From Isoetes taiwanensis (Eukaryota > Streptophyta > Lycopodiopsida > Isoetales > Isoetaceae), in NCBI GenBank assembly GCA_021234155.1, contig JAJEKV010000097.1, positions 2,457,477-2,521,476 on the forward strand: DNA of 64,000 bases. Reading direction: 5' to 3'. The notes beneath the pieces were generated by a model that was not told where the DNA came from, did no database searches, and saw only the letters and a program-made list of their open reading frames with translations. This document shows positions 43,000-59,100 of this stretch, piece after piece; the first letter of the stretch is position 1, and every line of letters starts with the position of its first letter. A program made the position numbers and the translations under genes.

Positions 43000-45360
43000 G
43001 GGGCATAATCGAACGCTTATCCATTACCTCTCGGAGGTACGCATCCCAAATGCAAGCCTCTGGCTGTGTCGCACGCAGAGCTTCCGCGCACCAGCGGCAT
43101 AACTAAACGGCGATACCGAGCTCCTGATATGCTTCAGATACGGACAGGCCCGAGGGCGGATTCTCATCCTCAATGGCGCGCTGACGGATAAATTGGATGA
43201 CTGCCCCTCACGCTGCCCCTGAATCCATCTCCTCGCTCCAATGCGAGGGGGTGATGTGCACCCGTGCTGGTGGAAGCAATCACCCCGCGCTTTTTCATGG
43301 GTGGTAGATGTACGTGTAAGGGTGGGGGCCCCTCGTGAGCAATGGGATGAATCCGTTGGCCGACACCTTGCCACCTTGATGATGTGATAGGCTCCTCTCG
43401 ATCCCAAAGCTTGGCCATGAAGCAAGCATCCAAGCACGGCTCAAGCCTAAGGCTCCTCTTCCTGTATGCACCGGGTTCACATCCGTGCCTCGCGACATTC
43501 CATAGCGAAACCATCGGCATGCTTGTCTTTCCAACAGCTTTGAGTCGGGCCAAGGGCCCATCGCCACCGCTAAAGCAAGGTTGGGCAGCCGGGTTTCATC
43601 CATAGCCACCACCTTCCTGAAGTAAAATAATGTGACGCCCAACAAGAGTCTCCCTGAATGGAAGGAAGTCGCCTGGAGCAAGATCTGATATAGACCGCGA
43701 TTTCACCGCCAGCGTTCGCCAAGAAGGCCTTCAGACCGCTTCTAGATCGCTCCAAGTGGTGAGGGATATCACCGCCCCCCACACTTCGCCTCTATAGAGG
43801 GAGGACCTGTCAACCAAGGCCCCCGAACAAGTGTGCCTCTGGACTACATGCATACAACCACCGCTTTGTGATCTTAGTTTTTGCACAGATACTGTGGCTT
43901 TCCGCAAAATCAAGTAAAGGACCAGAATCTGATGGATGCATCCCAAAGGTGTGGTAGTAGAAAACTCAATGCCCAAATACTTATAAGATCGAAACCTCCA
44001 CTTCCACCCGCCTCGTAAGTGAATGAGGGAAGGCGGGTGCCGGATGATGGGACCAGCAGCACCTTTTGTCTTGCCAAGTTAACTCTCATGTCGCTGAATT
44101 GGCAGAAAGTGTCCAAAAGCATCCGTGTGGCGCTTGCATGTCCTCCGGGTTATGCGAAGGTGTCAACATCATCAACATATGAGTTGCCGATTATGTGGTG
44201 TATCAACTCAAGCCCCTCGCTCAGCTAGCCATTCTTCTAGCTGGTCAATGTACGCCGAAGAGCGCCGATAGAGGGCAATTCGGCAAGACCCCAATGCTAC
44301 TAACAACGCCTCCCCGACAAGAGACGACGACGAGCAAGCCCCAGATAGTTCAGATATAACATTCGCGCAAGTCGACGGGGGTCCCTAGTCGCCTCAATCT
44401 ATCCCACAACTTATCCCGAGGACCGTGGTCAAAAGCCTTTATGAATCCACAAAGCAACAAGACAGATTCGGGCGCCGACTCCGCTATCCTATGAGTGTTC
44501 TGCAGAGTGAAGATATGGTCAATAGTAGAATGCGCGGAAGCTCCGCTTCGCGTGCGGAGAGAGCCCGTGAGACTTCTCCATCCTCCGCCCAAAGTGTCAA
44601 TCGCCAAGCCAAGAATCACAAAGAGCAACTTGGCAAAGACAAGAATCACACATAATGGTACGATAGTTGGTCAATGTGAGGGTCCCTCGCTTTGTATATG
44701 GGCACAACTCTATCAGTAGTCCAAAGGCGGGGAAGCCTTCGCAATGCCCTCGTTGAAGAAGAGTGCCGGAGAACCCAAGACTACTGGGGGCCCTACCACT
44801 TGGAGAAGCTGCGCCCGCATACCATCCAAATCGGGCCGCCTTCCCCGCTATGGTAGGCGCTATGTGCCCATTATGACATCCCCTTCAAGAATGACCCGCT
44901 AGGCCCTGCTCATGAGGTACCGGTGCCCCCCGGCTCCCATTGGGTCATACAGCTGCTGCAAGTATCTCACCCATTGTTCCGGGGTAGTATTTCCTGGTCG
45001 CTGTGCAGGCTTACTCAAGACCTTTCTCCGTAAGGCCCTAGGGTGGCGGCCTAGAAGACCAAACATCTGTATGCTGGTGCTCGCAAGGTACCGCTTGGTC
45101 TTATGTGAAGAGCGTATTGACGGACGGCACTGGTGGCGAATGGTGGGGTCCAGCACTTGGCGGGAGCTATCGTTTCAGCCCCCCGGACATCTCGCCATCG
45201 AACCAGTGATTGCGAGGAAGGTGATTGCAGCCCCTCGGATCGTCGAGAGCGGCCTCTCCCAAAGCATCCGCCCCTACCCTCGGCGAGCTGGTTCACCTGG
45301 GCCGTCATTGCTGAAGTGTGGGGAGTTGTGTAGACTCCCCGGCAGCTCATGCTCAAGCAT
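43000..45360 (-). mobile_element. LINE remnant A, unit 2
   Basis: Counterpart of 17100-19400 on the minus strand. PRALRRKVLSK with TTPEQWVRYLQQLYDP (about 45,000), [10 protein letters not shown] (about 44,510), PRDKLWDRLRRLGTPVDL (about 44,390) and MRVNLARQKVLLVPSS (about 44,075) are readable. Some segments are better preserved than in unit 1, others worse. Many frame changes. It is dead or badly resolved. Confidence 0.7.
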
Positions 45361-47757
45361 CCTCATAGACCGCCGCAAAGGAGATATGAATATATGTACT
45401 TTCAGGAGTTTGAAGGTACTATGGAGAAGGACCATTGTGGAGTGTGATGAGGGGAACATGAGGTGAAGGGAAAGGTGGTTGAGAACCTCCAAACCAATAG
45501 TGTGTGGGTGATTGTGGATGGGAGAAACTAGGGTGTAGGAGAGGTGCCGACATTGGGCACCTGGAGTGGGGGCAATCTTCAATATCATAATCGCCAAAGA
45601 TAGTGCGCGCGACCAGCTTTTCCATGCATTGCTGGCGTGCAAGGCGAGAAACATTTTATTGAAGGAGTTCTTCTGAGAGAAGTTGCAGTAAGATATGACG
45701 ATCCAAAGTAGAATAAACTAAGATCCGACAATAGGGACACTGTTTGGTAGCCTGCAAGATAGAAATCCGTGGGGACCCTTGAATCTACAAGACTAGTCTC
45801 GAGTATACAATATCATATAAGGTTTTACAAGAACTAAGAAACATAGAACATAAAGGAAACAAGAGAAACATCAATGCCAAAATAAGAATCTCTTGATTTG
45901 AAAGATAAAACAATTGAGAAGTTGAATGCATGCAGAGATCTGAAGCAAGAGAAATCCTGAGTGTTGTCTAGCTTCTACGTCTAATCTTATGATATATATA
46001 GTACAATGGCCGTGGGCCCCTAATAGCAAAACTGCTGGCAGATGAAGCGGCAACCGACTCCTAAAATCTCTATTGAGGAAGCCGGGCAGGCGGCCGATCT
46101 AACTATGGTGGTTGGGTGGCCCTTGAGTAAGATTACATCGAAAAGCTTGTGGCCTATCTGAGCAAAGTCAAAGTAAAAACAATCATGCATTTGAGGCTGT
46201 GACCCATGAAGTTTGAGATATCACGCCATGAAGGCCGTGATAACCTACCTAAGAAGACTCACGCCAAAAAGGCCGTGGATGTCCCTCATGCCGGGTGTCC
46301 TTTGTCTTTTTATGTTATTTGGAGGCTTTGAAGAAGCTTTTGCTAAATCCTCGTCACCCAGCTCCTATCTCGGAAATAGTCCTGTAGCCTTGGGCACAAA
46401 ACTAACAATTGATTGCAATAAGTAAACCTTTATTGTCAAATTTGAATTTTGTTAGTAATATTGGTTTCAAGTTCTTGTTACTACAATATGGATGCTATGG
46501 ATGTTGTTTGTGAATATATATTTGTTTTTAGCCTACAGATCCAAGAATATGGCAATCGAAAGTGATTGTCATCATTGACAAAGCTTCCTTCAGATGTATT
46601 TGATAGCAGCAACAAACCCGTTATCATCAAAACGTCAGAAGAAAGCATTCTAGACAAAGCTGGTTCTTGATACAATGATTAGCTTATCGATCTTTACATA
46701 GGGTAGGTCTTCAAGTGCTAATTGCTCTTCCTTTGAATCCATGCCCCGTGATATCAATTGTAGGTTCATGAATGAATTTTGGAGGCGCATGAGATGTCTA
46801 GTCTCTACTACTTCTTTGATCCACTATTCTACTCATAGTCTCTGAAATTCCACATCATCTCTATTAGAGTATCTGTAGTATACTATCATATTCTATCTAA
46901 ATGTACGAGATTTTACATAATCTAGACAATTATCACACCTTGTTCAAATCTGCAAGAAAGGTATACAATTTTGTTCCATAAGGAAAATTGACCATAAAAT
47001 GTACTTAACATATGCCCTCCCAAATTCTTTTTTTTACTTCAATTCCTCTAAATGTTTCAAGTACTCCCTTTAGAGAAGTACAATATCTACAATTGAAATC
47101 TTTTGGCCGATACGCAAGTTTTAAACCAAACTAAGGCGTGCAACAAATAGAGTGTTGTTTTAATGTAGGTTACATAATGAACCAATTCAATTTACATTTC
47201 AATTGATTTAAAGAAGTGAACAACTTTGTGGGAGATGATCATGAGTAAAAACTAATTTTCTTCTTTTACCATCACAAAGCTTTGAGAAAGGGGTTGTTTG
47301 TTGTTTTAAAGTTATGTAGATGCGATATAAGTGACTGACAATGTATATGACATATCAAACCAGAGACCGCAAGAATACGATTGATATATACACATTGTTG
47401 CATCCCTCAGAGACAATTACTCACAAATATACACCATATGCTGGGTTTAGCCTCAGCTCCTCGCTATTAAGAAGTAGGTGGTATAAACTCTAAACAAACC
47501 TATAACTTCCAATAGATACCATACCAATGGAGTAGTCCCAAAACGACACCCCGTAACAACATTTCTGCAAATAATACATACAACAAGGTGCCAACTTTTG
47601 GGATCGCCATACATTGACAAATATGTGCTTTTTAATCCATGAGACCTGCATGGTCATAAAAAAACGTCATAATTACACAAACAAATTGGGCTCTTTTGTT
47701 AGGGGTTGAAAATGCCCGAACATTTTGGACGGTAGGACAAAGAATACAACGACATAC
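45360..47757. other. Duplicated stretch left of the HGSNAT-like gene, unit 2
   Basis: This matches 19440-21846. The part 45,650-46,540 is almost free of differences, while both flanks are rich in them. No gene seen. The last HGSNAT-like exon was not found here either. Confidence 0.4.
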
Positions 47758-50700
47758 CAAATTGTTATTTGGAGTCTTCCAAAGAAAAGCCATTTATTAA
47801 ACCAGCAAATATGTCACACGCAAAACATTACAAAGATGAACATTGCATTCATTCCCATCCATTGAAGCAAGAATGTTGGCTTTTGAATTTGAAATACATC
47901 AATGCACACCATATTGTTTTTCACAACTTCAGAATTAGGTACTATGGGATCTGGAAACACGTAGATAGAAAAAGGACAGTGTATAAGAAGTAATACAATA
48001 TGGTAGGGATTTATCCTAGTACACACACAATTATTATTTTCATCGCTTTCCATTACAAAAAGCTTGATTTAATTTGAGTATTGTAACATTCAGAGAATAT
48101 ACATGCCTCGTACCAAAACAAATTTTCTCAGGCCACCAAAACTCACTTGTTCTCTTCATTAACCATGTCTAGTGTTAGTTCCTTTATAATGCAATAGCAG
48201 GGTGATTCAATATACAAAGCGGATACGCTTAACATGACAGAACTTCGTGGAAAAACTATGCAATAGTGATAACCAACCAGGGTCTAGACCATCTCCATGC
48301 TCAAGATAGAATTTTTAGTTGCACTAGCAAACAATACGAATTCACCCAAATATCTATTGACCAGCTTAAGGATTGGGTTGCCCAGATGGAGGTGGCCTTG
48401 ACCCCATATCATTCAAAGAAATATTGTATATAGGCTACTCAATGAGATGGCCCATCTCCTAGCAAGATAGACTATACTAGAGTTCGCATAGAAACTATTT
48501 TTACAGTGGTACTTTATGATTAAGGAACACGCTGGAAACAGAAATCATAACAAGTTCAGGGCTTTATTGAAGAGGGTTTATACCCACTAACCACTATGTA
48601 GAGGATCGAAAACACCATCCCAAAGAGCCCCAGTTGTAAAGCACATATAGCTAAAACTGCATACAGTTGTTTATTCAAAGGTATTGCTGCAAGTAAATTT
48701 GGCAAACAAGTAAGTTGATGTAGACACATGTAAATGAATAACTAATTCATTGACCGAATCTGCATTCTCTGTGACTTATTAACGTGTGATCTTCCCCTAA
48801 GATCCCCACTGTACAAGTGCAACTGTTATAGCTCGCAACTTACAAAGCACTATATTCCGTGAACAATAATCATATCTATACTAAGTTATCATTGTTGCAG
48901 AAGTTCCTAAAGCACCACAAAGAAAACATTAGTGCCATAAAATGACTTTTTGCATAAAAAGGCATACAAACTAGGGATTATAGAAAAAAAAAATCTGATC
49001 TTCATATCCCGCCGCAAAGATAAACAAAAAGGAAGTCTAACATCAAGCACGTACCGAATTGCTTGAATTAGGTGTTTCTCCTTTCTTTTATTTCCGTGGC
49101 ACTAAATACAAAATGAAACTTACTCGATATTTGGTCCCTATGCATTATATGCAAGATGTATTATTATGGAAGAACGAGTTTAAGGAGACGAACTACCATG
49201 AGTAAAATGGAGAGCCGTTGCTAGTAATAAGAGTAAAATAGCAAATATAACCCAATGTAACAACCGCCGTGATGTGATCCCCAAGCAATGATATCTATAA
49301 TTTTAGTATAATGGCAATCAAAGTTAGCCCATAAGCTTACATATACATACCTTAAAATGGATGAGAACATGCCCGTAATGAACCCCCCATCAAACAACTC
49401 GTGATGGCAGATATTGAGCTGCATGTATTTGCATCGTGAGCCTTGAATATAACGTAACTAGTTTGATGTTAGTGTAATTACCATAAAAGAAAATTGGAAT
49501 CATTTGCTTATTTCTACATTTTAAATTTATGGTACAATGTAGTTAATTTGTGGCATTCTCGCACAATTGATGTTATGAGAGCACAATATCAAAATGTCAT
49601 TCTTAAACAAATCAACCTTTTGTAATCTTGTTTCTGCAAAGACTAAATCCAGAAAGACATCATCACTGCAAAAATGGACCTTTCAATGCCAACGGATGCA
49701 AACCATGCGATTGCTTTGACCGAAAGGCGAACCTTTCTTGGAGCCTTGCAACCAACTGACCCTATGCTGATTCATTACACCTATGCCAACGTGGTTTGAG
49801 GGGACACTTTGGGCCCGTAAAGCCAACACAGATTAGCTCTCAATTTGATAATGCTGTAGATTTGTCACTTTAAAGCCGGACTCAAATTGTGGAGGTTATA
49901 CCTATCTTTTAAGTCATAGGGAATGTGTAGTAGAAATCAGAACTTAAATTGTCCTTCATAAGATATACCTTAATATGCCTTCAGGTTCAAATGGAGCTCG
50001 ACACCATACAGAGCCGCCGTTGGAGCTGGCCCCTTGTGCAGGAGAATTTAAGTCACATGACTGTATAAGTCATAAACATATTAGAGCATAAACATAGGAT
50101 TTGCCTATATAACTTTTATGTATCCTCTTCTCCTTGGGGGCTCATGAGGTATGGCTAAGTTGCATTAGTTGATAATCTGTGCAGTCTATGATGGTCCATT
50201 TAAAACAACCCAAAGAAACCAACATTGTGTGCAGCAGAAGCAGAACCCTTGTAATAGGATTGATGTAAACACTGTTCTAGCGATACCGTGGTCTGCATCT
50301 AAAAAGAATACTGGTTCCTGCATCTAATAAGTTCTGTTTCAATGCAAAGACTCTCCAACTTGGCGCTGTTGAGATATGAAACAGGATCTAAGATGTTTTA
50401 TTTTGTCCAAATTCTCCCAACTCTTATCATTCTTGTGCAAAGTCCAGTTTCTACCTGCCCTCTATTTCGATAAGCCTTGAGGTATATACCTATTAAGGAG
50501 AATCTATAGCACAATAGTGGGCACGGATAAATATCAACCTTATTACCTTTTGTTCTTCCCATGCTGGCCTCACATAAAGATGGTTAATACCCAAAAGTGT
50601 TCGATCCACATATCCCACGGCATTACATGCAGGCCCAAAATCTCCCCTTTTACTCCACATTTCACCTAAGGAAGTTGCCGAGAATTAGTGAATTGCATCA

Positions 50701-52983
50701 TATAAAAATTGCTGCAGAAAGGAGCCTAACCAGAAAAACTTTTCCTTTAGAGTTGGCAAACGCCCAAATCCGCAATATATAAGCCATATGTTACAGAAAA
50801 ATACACTAGAACCACAACAATGGCTGTAACCCTGCTCAAAAAAATAAGTCAGAATCAATGGTTGCTTTGCCTACTAAAGTTAAAAAGAAAAAATTCCTAA
50901 ATATAAAGATCATATCTCTACCTAAATGTTGAGCTTGGAACAACCTACTCGAATCGGGAGAGAACATCAACCTTCTCGGATAGGTTACCCTACAAAAGAG
51001 TTTAGACATCAAATTTGGAAATACGGATTCTCTCTCACACTGGAAATCTCAAGGCAAAATTCTACACAAAGCAGACTCTTTCACAAAGTTCAAGCCGAAA
51101 AAGCAAATGGTAAAGAAAGGCTCTAGAAAATAAGGTGCCAATGGGGAGTCAAACAAAAGACAAATCAATATCCTGTGAAGCCATTTCCAAACAAGGAAGT
51201 ATTGTATTAAGAGCCCCTATACTCAAGAGAATGCTACAAATCCTTGTGTATGAACATTGTATCTTCTGTCCCCCCGCTCACTCACAAAAATCCCCGCATA
51301 AAATACAATATTTATAAACATGGGCATAGACATACCAATGCCGATGAATAACTTGAATATTCCAAAATAGCCATTTGAAGCTTTTAGAAACGCCTTTTGT
51401 AGATGCAATCTCCACAAGGGCAAAGAACAGTACGCAAAATGCAATTCATTGTGAATGAAATAGAATTATATAACATTCACATTAGCTCCATCACCAGTTG
51501 GCAAGGTTAGTTTTTAAACTCGAACTAAGAAGCTAGGTAAACTTGATTTTTCCATGTCGTCAAAGACTTTTACTCCACCTTTTTTAGTACCTTAAAGCGT
51601 ATAAAATGGAAGCTTAGGACTACGATTTTGATTCTTATATGTATGTAAAATCGTATATTGCTGATGTTGGACGAGGGCAGGAGTTTCTATTTTGTTCATA
51701 GACCACGGCAACTCATATTTACTACAGAACGAACTTCATCTTCTCCAATGAGCTTTTGCTTTAGCTGATTATCGGCCTATAGCTAACTATCAGGATTAGA
51801 GTAGGCACCTTCTGCCCCCCGTTCTATTTTGTGCTCATTTGGACCTGGCATTATATTGCTGACTCAAACCTAATACATGGCATTGAGATGGACAAAGGTG
51901 CGGACTCTGGAAATGAACGCTATAATGCTATTTTGCAAGAGGAAAAAACATATATTGTATGGATTATGCAAATCAATTTTAGAAAATTCTTATGGGAAGG
52001 CATTGTAAGGTGTTTAGATGAAGCACGGCATTTAATGCAGTTTTTGGGGTTGGCTAAATGTGCATATGTCTAGACGTTTGTATACTTCTTCCAACTTTAA
52101 TTCTCCTAAGCTTGTAAGCCTGCGTGCTTATAAGGATCCTTTTATTCGTTTAAATAATTCATTTAGAGGACTGTAGTAGGCTACCTTTTCTCGCTTGAAA
52201 TCTTGCCACTTCATCAATACAATTCTTGTCATTTGGATTGAACATGAGCAAGTTGCAGCTTGGCTATGAGAAGCTTATGTGGTTTATTTATGAGCATCTT
52301 TATATTTCATGGCTAAAAGAAGCTTTGGGGTCATCTATTTTTAGTATGTTTATATTTCATGTGCTATGCATAGCGAATGTGCATCTTGCTTAGGCACTAG
52401 ACTAGGGCTTTGACGCGAAGGGGAAGGAAGCCTTCATTTGTTACCACAAGTTTTGGAAGTTACAAATTGGCCAAAGACATCCGCACTACTTTTGCAACCG
52501 CTCCCCCGTTCGAGATGATCCTTCTCATGGAATCCATAGCGGTCTCTTTAAGAGTAATCTTCAATGATGAAGTACTTCACATTGCAAATTGCAAAGAAGG
52601 AATATCTCATATTTTGCCTAAGCTTAGCAAAAGAATAGTTTTAGTTTTTATATTCAACTTGTCAATTGTAAGTTTTTTGTATTGAACTGTTTTGTCAAAT
52701 GTAAAGGAAAACAAAACAATCTCAGAGTTATCTAAGTTTTAGTTTTTTTTTGTATTGCATCAGTTTGTCAAATGTAATGGAAAATATAACCACCTCAGAA
52801 TTATCTAATTGGATAGTACATCACCCATCGTAATAATTTACCATGTAAAAGCTAATTTCAATGTTCTTTCCCTAAAATGCGTGTCGTATCAAAATTAAGT
52901 TGAAATAATAGAAATATAGAAATCTTATTGCTGTCCTTGCATTTTTTATATTCCAACTGCAAGAATCAAGAGAATGCAACTAA

Positions 52984-53026
<43 letters not shown>

Positions 53027-53065
53027 GATGTAGCACAAGAGAATCAAGAGAATGCAACTAATAAA

Positions 53066-53151
<86 letters not shown>

Positions 53152-56100
53152 ATTGTGCACAAACTCCTCATATGCTAATCCCACCCAATTGGTAGCAAGC
53201 GTGTCCAAATGTGGCAAAAAAAGAATAAGAATAATAAGTTGGGTATCAAAATATCAAACTAAAAGTAATCTTCTATCCCCAATATCCACAAACAAGAGGT
53301 GTTTGATGCACTCCACCACCTTAAAGGGACTAGATTTTCAGTGTAGGAGGACGTTTCTCCTCTTCAGTTGTGTAACCGCAAGGAGGAGCTTAGTAATGTT
53401 AGGGAAGCACGTCTGGAAAAAGGGGGGGGAGGGGGTGTCTACAAAGGGCGTGTGATAGTTATTCTAGACCATTGGCCGTCTAACGTTTGGATTGGCTATG
53501 TGTAAATAATTTAAGTAGATAATATTATTGATTTTGTTTGATTTTAAGCCTCCATGCCCTTGTTCTATTGTTTGTGCTTCTTGCCCATGCTTTGTTCGTC
53601 CCATAACCCTTTTTTGGGTCCCACGCAAGGAATGGCACAACCACTTGATGGTCTGCCAACTGTAGCATTGACTAATGGTATAACACCTGGAGGATCTGCC
53701 TGTATTTGACTTTGAGGCGTTACTACAGGCACAACCCAGTGTAGAATTATCAGGACCTCCTGTAACTCCAGTTAATCCAGTACCTACGGTAACTGCAATT
53801 AGTGTACAACCTACTACTAGAACTGAACGCCCTAGGGATATTTCAGTTCCACAAAGAGGCTTAGCAGCTGCAACAATAGTTACTGCTACACAAGGGGTTC
53901 CCAAGATGAACAATCTCCGATTGCTAAAACCTTGGATAACATGCAAAGGTAGATGAACCGGTGGATTACTGAGAGCGCTGCCCGGGAGCAATGCTTTATC
54001 GAGTTCCTTGAACGGTTCATGCAAAATTCTATGCAAAATTCTGGAAGTGTTGATAACAACACTATAACCCAAGCGGTACGGGGTGTTGCTAGGGGACGAG
54101 CGTGTACGAGTGCACAACCTGGGTTGGTCGCACTGTGCCAGATACAACAAATCCAGTTGTTGGTGAGTCTCCTGAAGAGACCTTGAATAGACTTTCTGAG
54201 GAGGAGATCAATGCTCTTGAGAAGATGAAGATGCCAGAATTCGATGGAACTGGTACGCCAGAGGATGCTATGCTCTGGTTCAGTCGCATGAAGTTATATT
54301 ATGCGGCTACTAAGAAAAGCGATACAGCAAAGGTGTTGCACGCTTCTCTTAAGCTAAAAGGTGTTGCCACCTCAGTCACCCTACCCGGGGATGTCACATG
54401 TTTAAGGCATATATAACACATGTAAGTGAATGGGGTGGGTTTTTTTCTACCCTAAACCGTATGTATACATATGGATGATGTCGGGCTCGCCGAGGGAAGA
54501 AAGCATGATAAATGTTTTTTCTAAAGTTTTATTTGGTAAAGTTATTCGTGTTTTAGGTAGAATCAAAGAAAAAAATGTGGTTCTTCTTTTTTATTCTGCA
54601 AGCACTGACAATTTCTTGTCTACAGACTTAGCAAAAGAGCTATGCCTTGAGCTGACGAGGGTGGCTCTATATGTGGTTGACGAAGAGGCGGGGCCTCGAG
54701 TTCAATGTGGGAATCAGCAAGCGCAAGGCGTGGACTTGATACTTCATGATAGAAGTTCAACTAGAGTAGTACAGTTTAAAATTGATGTTTTCATCAATTT
54801 AAAACGTTATGATATTATTTTGGGGATAAAGTGGCTTCAAACTGCACGTCCACTTATTGACTAGGCATCCCATGTATTAACTTTTGAGTTAGAGGACTCT
54901 AAGTCTGTTAGTATATAAGGATCACTTTATGTGGGGTCCGGGAAATTGTTATCAGCCACTCAGACCAAAACTGCTTTTAGAGTGAATAATAATCAAGTTT
55001 TTGGGTTACATGTGTATATAATGATGATATATGTGTAAAAACTTGCAATTCACTTGTAGAGCAACCGGAGGTAAGTTCCCAGCTTCATCCTAAATTACCT
55101 GATTGTATCTTTCCCGAGTTGCCGATAGGGCCACCTCCATCAAGGGAAGTGGAGCATGAGATTGATCTTGAGTCTGAAACTAAACCAATGGCAAGAGCAC
55201 TTTACCGCTTGAGTCCTTTTGAGTTTGAAGAAGTAAAAAAACAAGTTAAAGGATTTGCTTGAAAATGGATTTATCCAGCCAAGTAAGTATCCTTTTGCAG
55301 CTCTAGTGCTGCTAATTAAGAAGAAAGATGAAACTATGCGCATGTGCATAGATTATCGTGCTCTTAACAAAGCAACAATTAAGGATAGATATCCTTTACC
55401 ACGAATTGCTGATAGCTTAGATCGTTTGGGTGGTGCAACTTGGTTCACCAAAATTGATCTAAGATGTGGATATCAGCAAATTAAAATCCGTGAGGATGAC
55501 GAAACGAAAACTACCTTTCGAACTCATCAAGGCCAGAATGAGTTTTTAGTCATACCATTTGGTCTCACCAATGCGCCAACTACGTTCATGAGATTGATGA
55601 ACCGAGTATTCGCTGATTAATTAAAAAAATCCGTTGAAGTATCAAGAATACTTCAACGGATTACTTCAACGGATTTGTCTAAGTAATCAGCGAATACTCG
55701 GTTCATTAATCTCATGATCGAGTATACAAGTATATCATCCAAGTATACTTCAACGGATTTGTCTAAGTAATCAGCGAATACTCGGTTCATCAATCTCATG
55801 ACCCTAGCTGGAGCATTGGTGAGACCAAATAGCATGACTAAGAACTCATAGTGACCTTGATGAGTTCGAAAGGCAGTCTTAGGTTCGTCACTTTCACAAA
55901 TTTTAATTTGATGATATCCACTCCTTAGATCAATTTTGATGAATCAAGTTGCACCACCCAAACGATCTAAATATCATCAATCCGTGGTAAAGGATATCTA
56001 CCTTAATTGTTGCTTTACACTAAAGCCGCAAAAAAGGAGACTTACTTGGCTGGATAAACCCCTTTCAAGCAAATCCTTAACTTGCTTTTAGACTTCTTCT

Positions 56101-59100
56101 AACTCAAGACGACTCAAGCGATAAGATGCTCTTGCCATTGGTTTAGTTCCAAGCTCAAGATCAATACATAACATACATATCTCCAATTTTACAAAGCATT
56201 GGTCAAGGTCATATATAAGAGGCATTAAGCATTGGAGCCAAAATTTGAGGAATTGTATTGACAGAAAATTTGTATAGTGCCGATGGATTTAAATTTAAGC
56301 GGGAGCTTTTGCCACGAAAGAGCTCTTTTACGGTTTTGCAATTTTGTGGTGGACCCTTTCCGTTTTTTGCAAATTCGGTTGCTACATCGCTCGTGGAGTC
56401 GTAATACAAAATATTAGGTCCATTTTTGTTAGAAAGAACGAGCCAAAAGAAGATAGGATTTATTTTCCACATTGTTTTCTTCTTTTTTTTTTTTCTTTTT
56501 TTTTTAATTTCTCACGCCATTTAATCCCTAGTATCTGTATGACATCTCTTTCTATGCTAGTAGCACATTTGTGTAGGTAGGACATATGTAAATGTCTGTT
56601 GGGAAAGAATTATCGCAGACTGAGTTGGTTATCCCGGACGCACCATGGCATTATGGTTACCCCGGACGCACCATGGCACCATGGTCATGTATCCATGGAC
56701 CCATTTGTCGGGCCATAGCCATCCCTTCCCCTGGACCATAATTGCAGCGCGAGAGGTTCCTACCGTACGGAGCTTATTCACTTATTTGATGTAGTCCATT
56801 GCATCGGTCAAGCAAGATTGGACATCATGGTGACCTCTTGCATGTGGACTTCCAATCTGCAAGCCAATTTTAAACAAGCAAATACCATTTTGCTCTTTCG
56901 CAAGTACTTTGTTTCTCGCTTTGCACTATGTAACACCCCAAATTTGTCATCGACATTGAAAGGTCACTGTTTCGACATCGAACTCCAACAGCTAAAGGAG
57001 CTGGATGTTCATCCAAATAATGCCACTCTGTTCAATAGCGTAGCCGCATGATCCATCAAAACCACCTCATGGAAGTGGAAGAAGTGGCAAAATTATAGTT
57101 CCCACAAGCGTTGACAATGTTGGGCGTACATAACATTCGACCATTTTCGTATACTTCGTATTAACACTGTGAGGTTTTCTCATCATTATTTGGGATATAC
57201 TTTAGGGGTTAAATTAAGCTTTCAAAAGTCAATATACTAGGGGTGTATGGCATACTCCATTTTTTTACAAATGAATCCAAGGGCATTGTTAAAATAGGCT
57301 GGACCAAATATTGTCCCCCTTCTTACTAGTATGTTCAGCATGGCCCTTTTGGAAGGCTTTTCACAATAGACCGTGACTGATAATCTACATTGTTAAAATG
57401 GGCTATGCTAGAGATTGTCCTCGTCCTTACCAGTATGTTTAATATGACTCTTTTGAATGGCTTCCCCTCACAATGGACTGTTAGCTGAGTGATTCTAACA
57501 CATAAAGCAAGTGATGCTCACTGTTCAACCGACAACTGTACAATCATGGTTAGCTCATCACTGTTAAAACTATGGGCCAAAATTCTTGAGGTAGAGGTAA
57601 CAGAAGTATGCACACTTGCACGTGCATGATTTAGGGCCAAACAATCGACCATAGACCATATTTTCACATTGCAAGCCTTGATAAAAGACAACAGAAACAA
57701 ACGACAAGATTTGTTTTGTTGCTCCGTGGACTTTGCCAAAGCTTTCGACATAGTCCCTATGGGAAAGATTAATATGGTTCGATATCCCCCAAAAGTTGCA
57801 AAATGCAGTGTATAGGTTTTATGAAACATGCTCAACTTGTATGTCACAATCAAGACGGGTCATCAACAATAGTGTTCGAGTCCACCAAAGGTACCCACTC
57901 TCTTCAACAATGTTTGGCTTGTACATTGATGCTCGAGGATTGGCATGCAAAACATTAATCTGGAGGGACCAGGATTTCCCATCATATCACCTCTTAGCTT
58001 ACACCCCAGCGAGTATGCAGCAACATCTAGATGCGTTTACTTTTTGCCAAAACACGAAAATGCACGTCAATTTGGCCACAACCAAAGTTCTCCTGTTGTC
58101 GTCTTCTATGCAAGAGAGGCAACCTTCCTTCACTTATCAAGATCAAGAGGTTGAACTAGTGCCAATATACAAATACCTAGGATTGGAGTTCACTACTACC
58201 ACGTATTGGGACACTTGTATCAGGCAGCGGATGCGGCAGACTGAAAGGTTTTTTATTCAATGCAACAAAACTGTCACAAAGCAACGCTTTACGACTTGCT
58301 CAAGGTGTTGGTAGAGTCGGTGCTTCTATATGGAATGGAAGTATGGTTGCCATGATATCAATTTCCACTTGGGTGGGATATCAATTCTCATTTGTGATAT
58401 CAATTTTCACTTAGGTGCCTTCAGGACTCGAGCGCTTGGAGTCAAGTCCACGATCTCAAATCAAATTCTTTTGCAGAAAGCCTAGGTTCTTACTTCAAGA
58501 GCTACTTTAGAATGTCATAAAATATACTTCTAGAAAGTGGTGAGCATGAAAGACTCACGACACGACTTAAAAACCTAGCCTATATAATGGTCGCGGGTCC
58601 GCAATGCCTTAAAGCTTGCTGGAGGGAGAAACGGGCCCTCTTATTTTTCAAATGGAATGTGCGAGAACAAGGGTGTATACAAGTGCATAACAATGAGAAT
58701 CACAATCGCCTGAACAATATCTAGATGCATGTTTTCTAAGTAACTTTTGGAATAATAGTGGTTCAAGTTAATAAAGACATAGGAATACAAGAATCAAATT
58801 AGTCCCACGCTGCTGGAGGACTACATCGATACTTGTTGACGCATTTGCCCATTAAAAAGGCAGAGAAAAAGCATCCATTTGCACAAGAGCGTACAATCTC
58901 AAAATTGACACAAGCAAATATGTCCGTGAAAAGCGAGAAAACAAAATCTATCAATGCTGCCAACTGAGAGTGGTTGAAGATGAGTGCCACTCTTCAAAAC
59001 TGCCCAGCGTCTGCACTGGTTCTGGTTCGGGCACGATATAACGAGTTGGCTACCCTAAACCAAATGTGGAACACGCCTTCAGTAGAGACACTGGCATTGT

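Noticed and set aside
27063-53151. CRISPR-like array
   Set aside because: The regular repeats seen are tetranucleotide microsatellites and tandem repeats without unique spacers, in a eukaryotic context.
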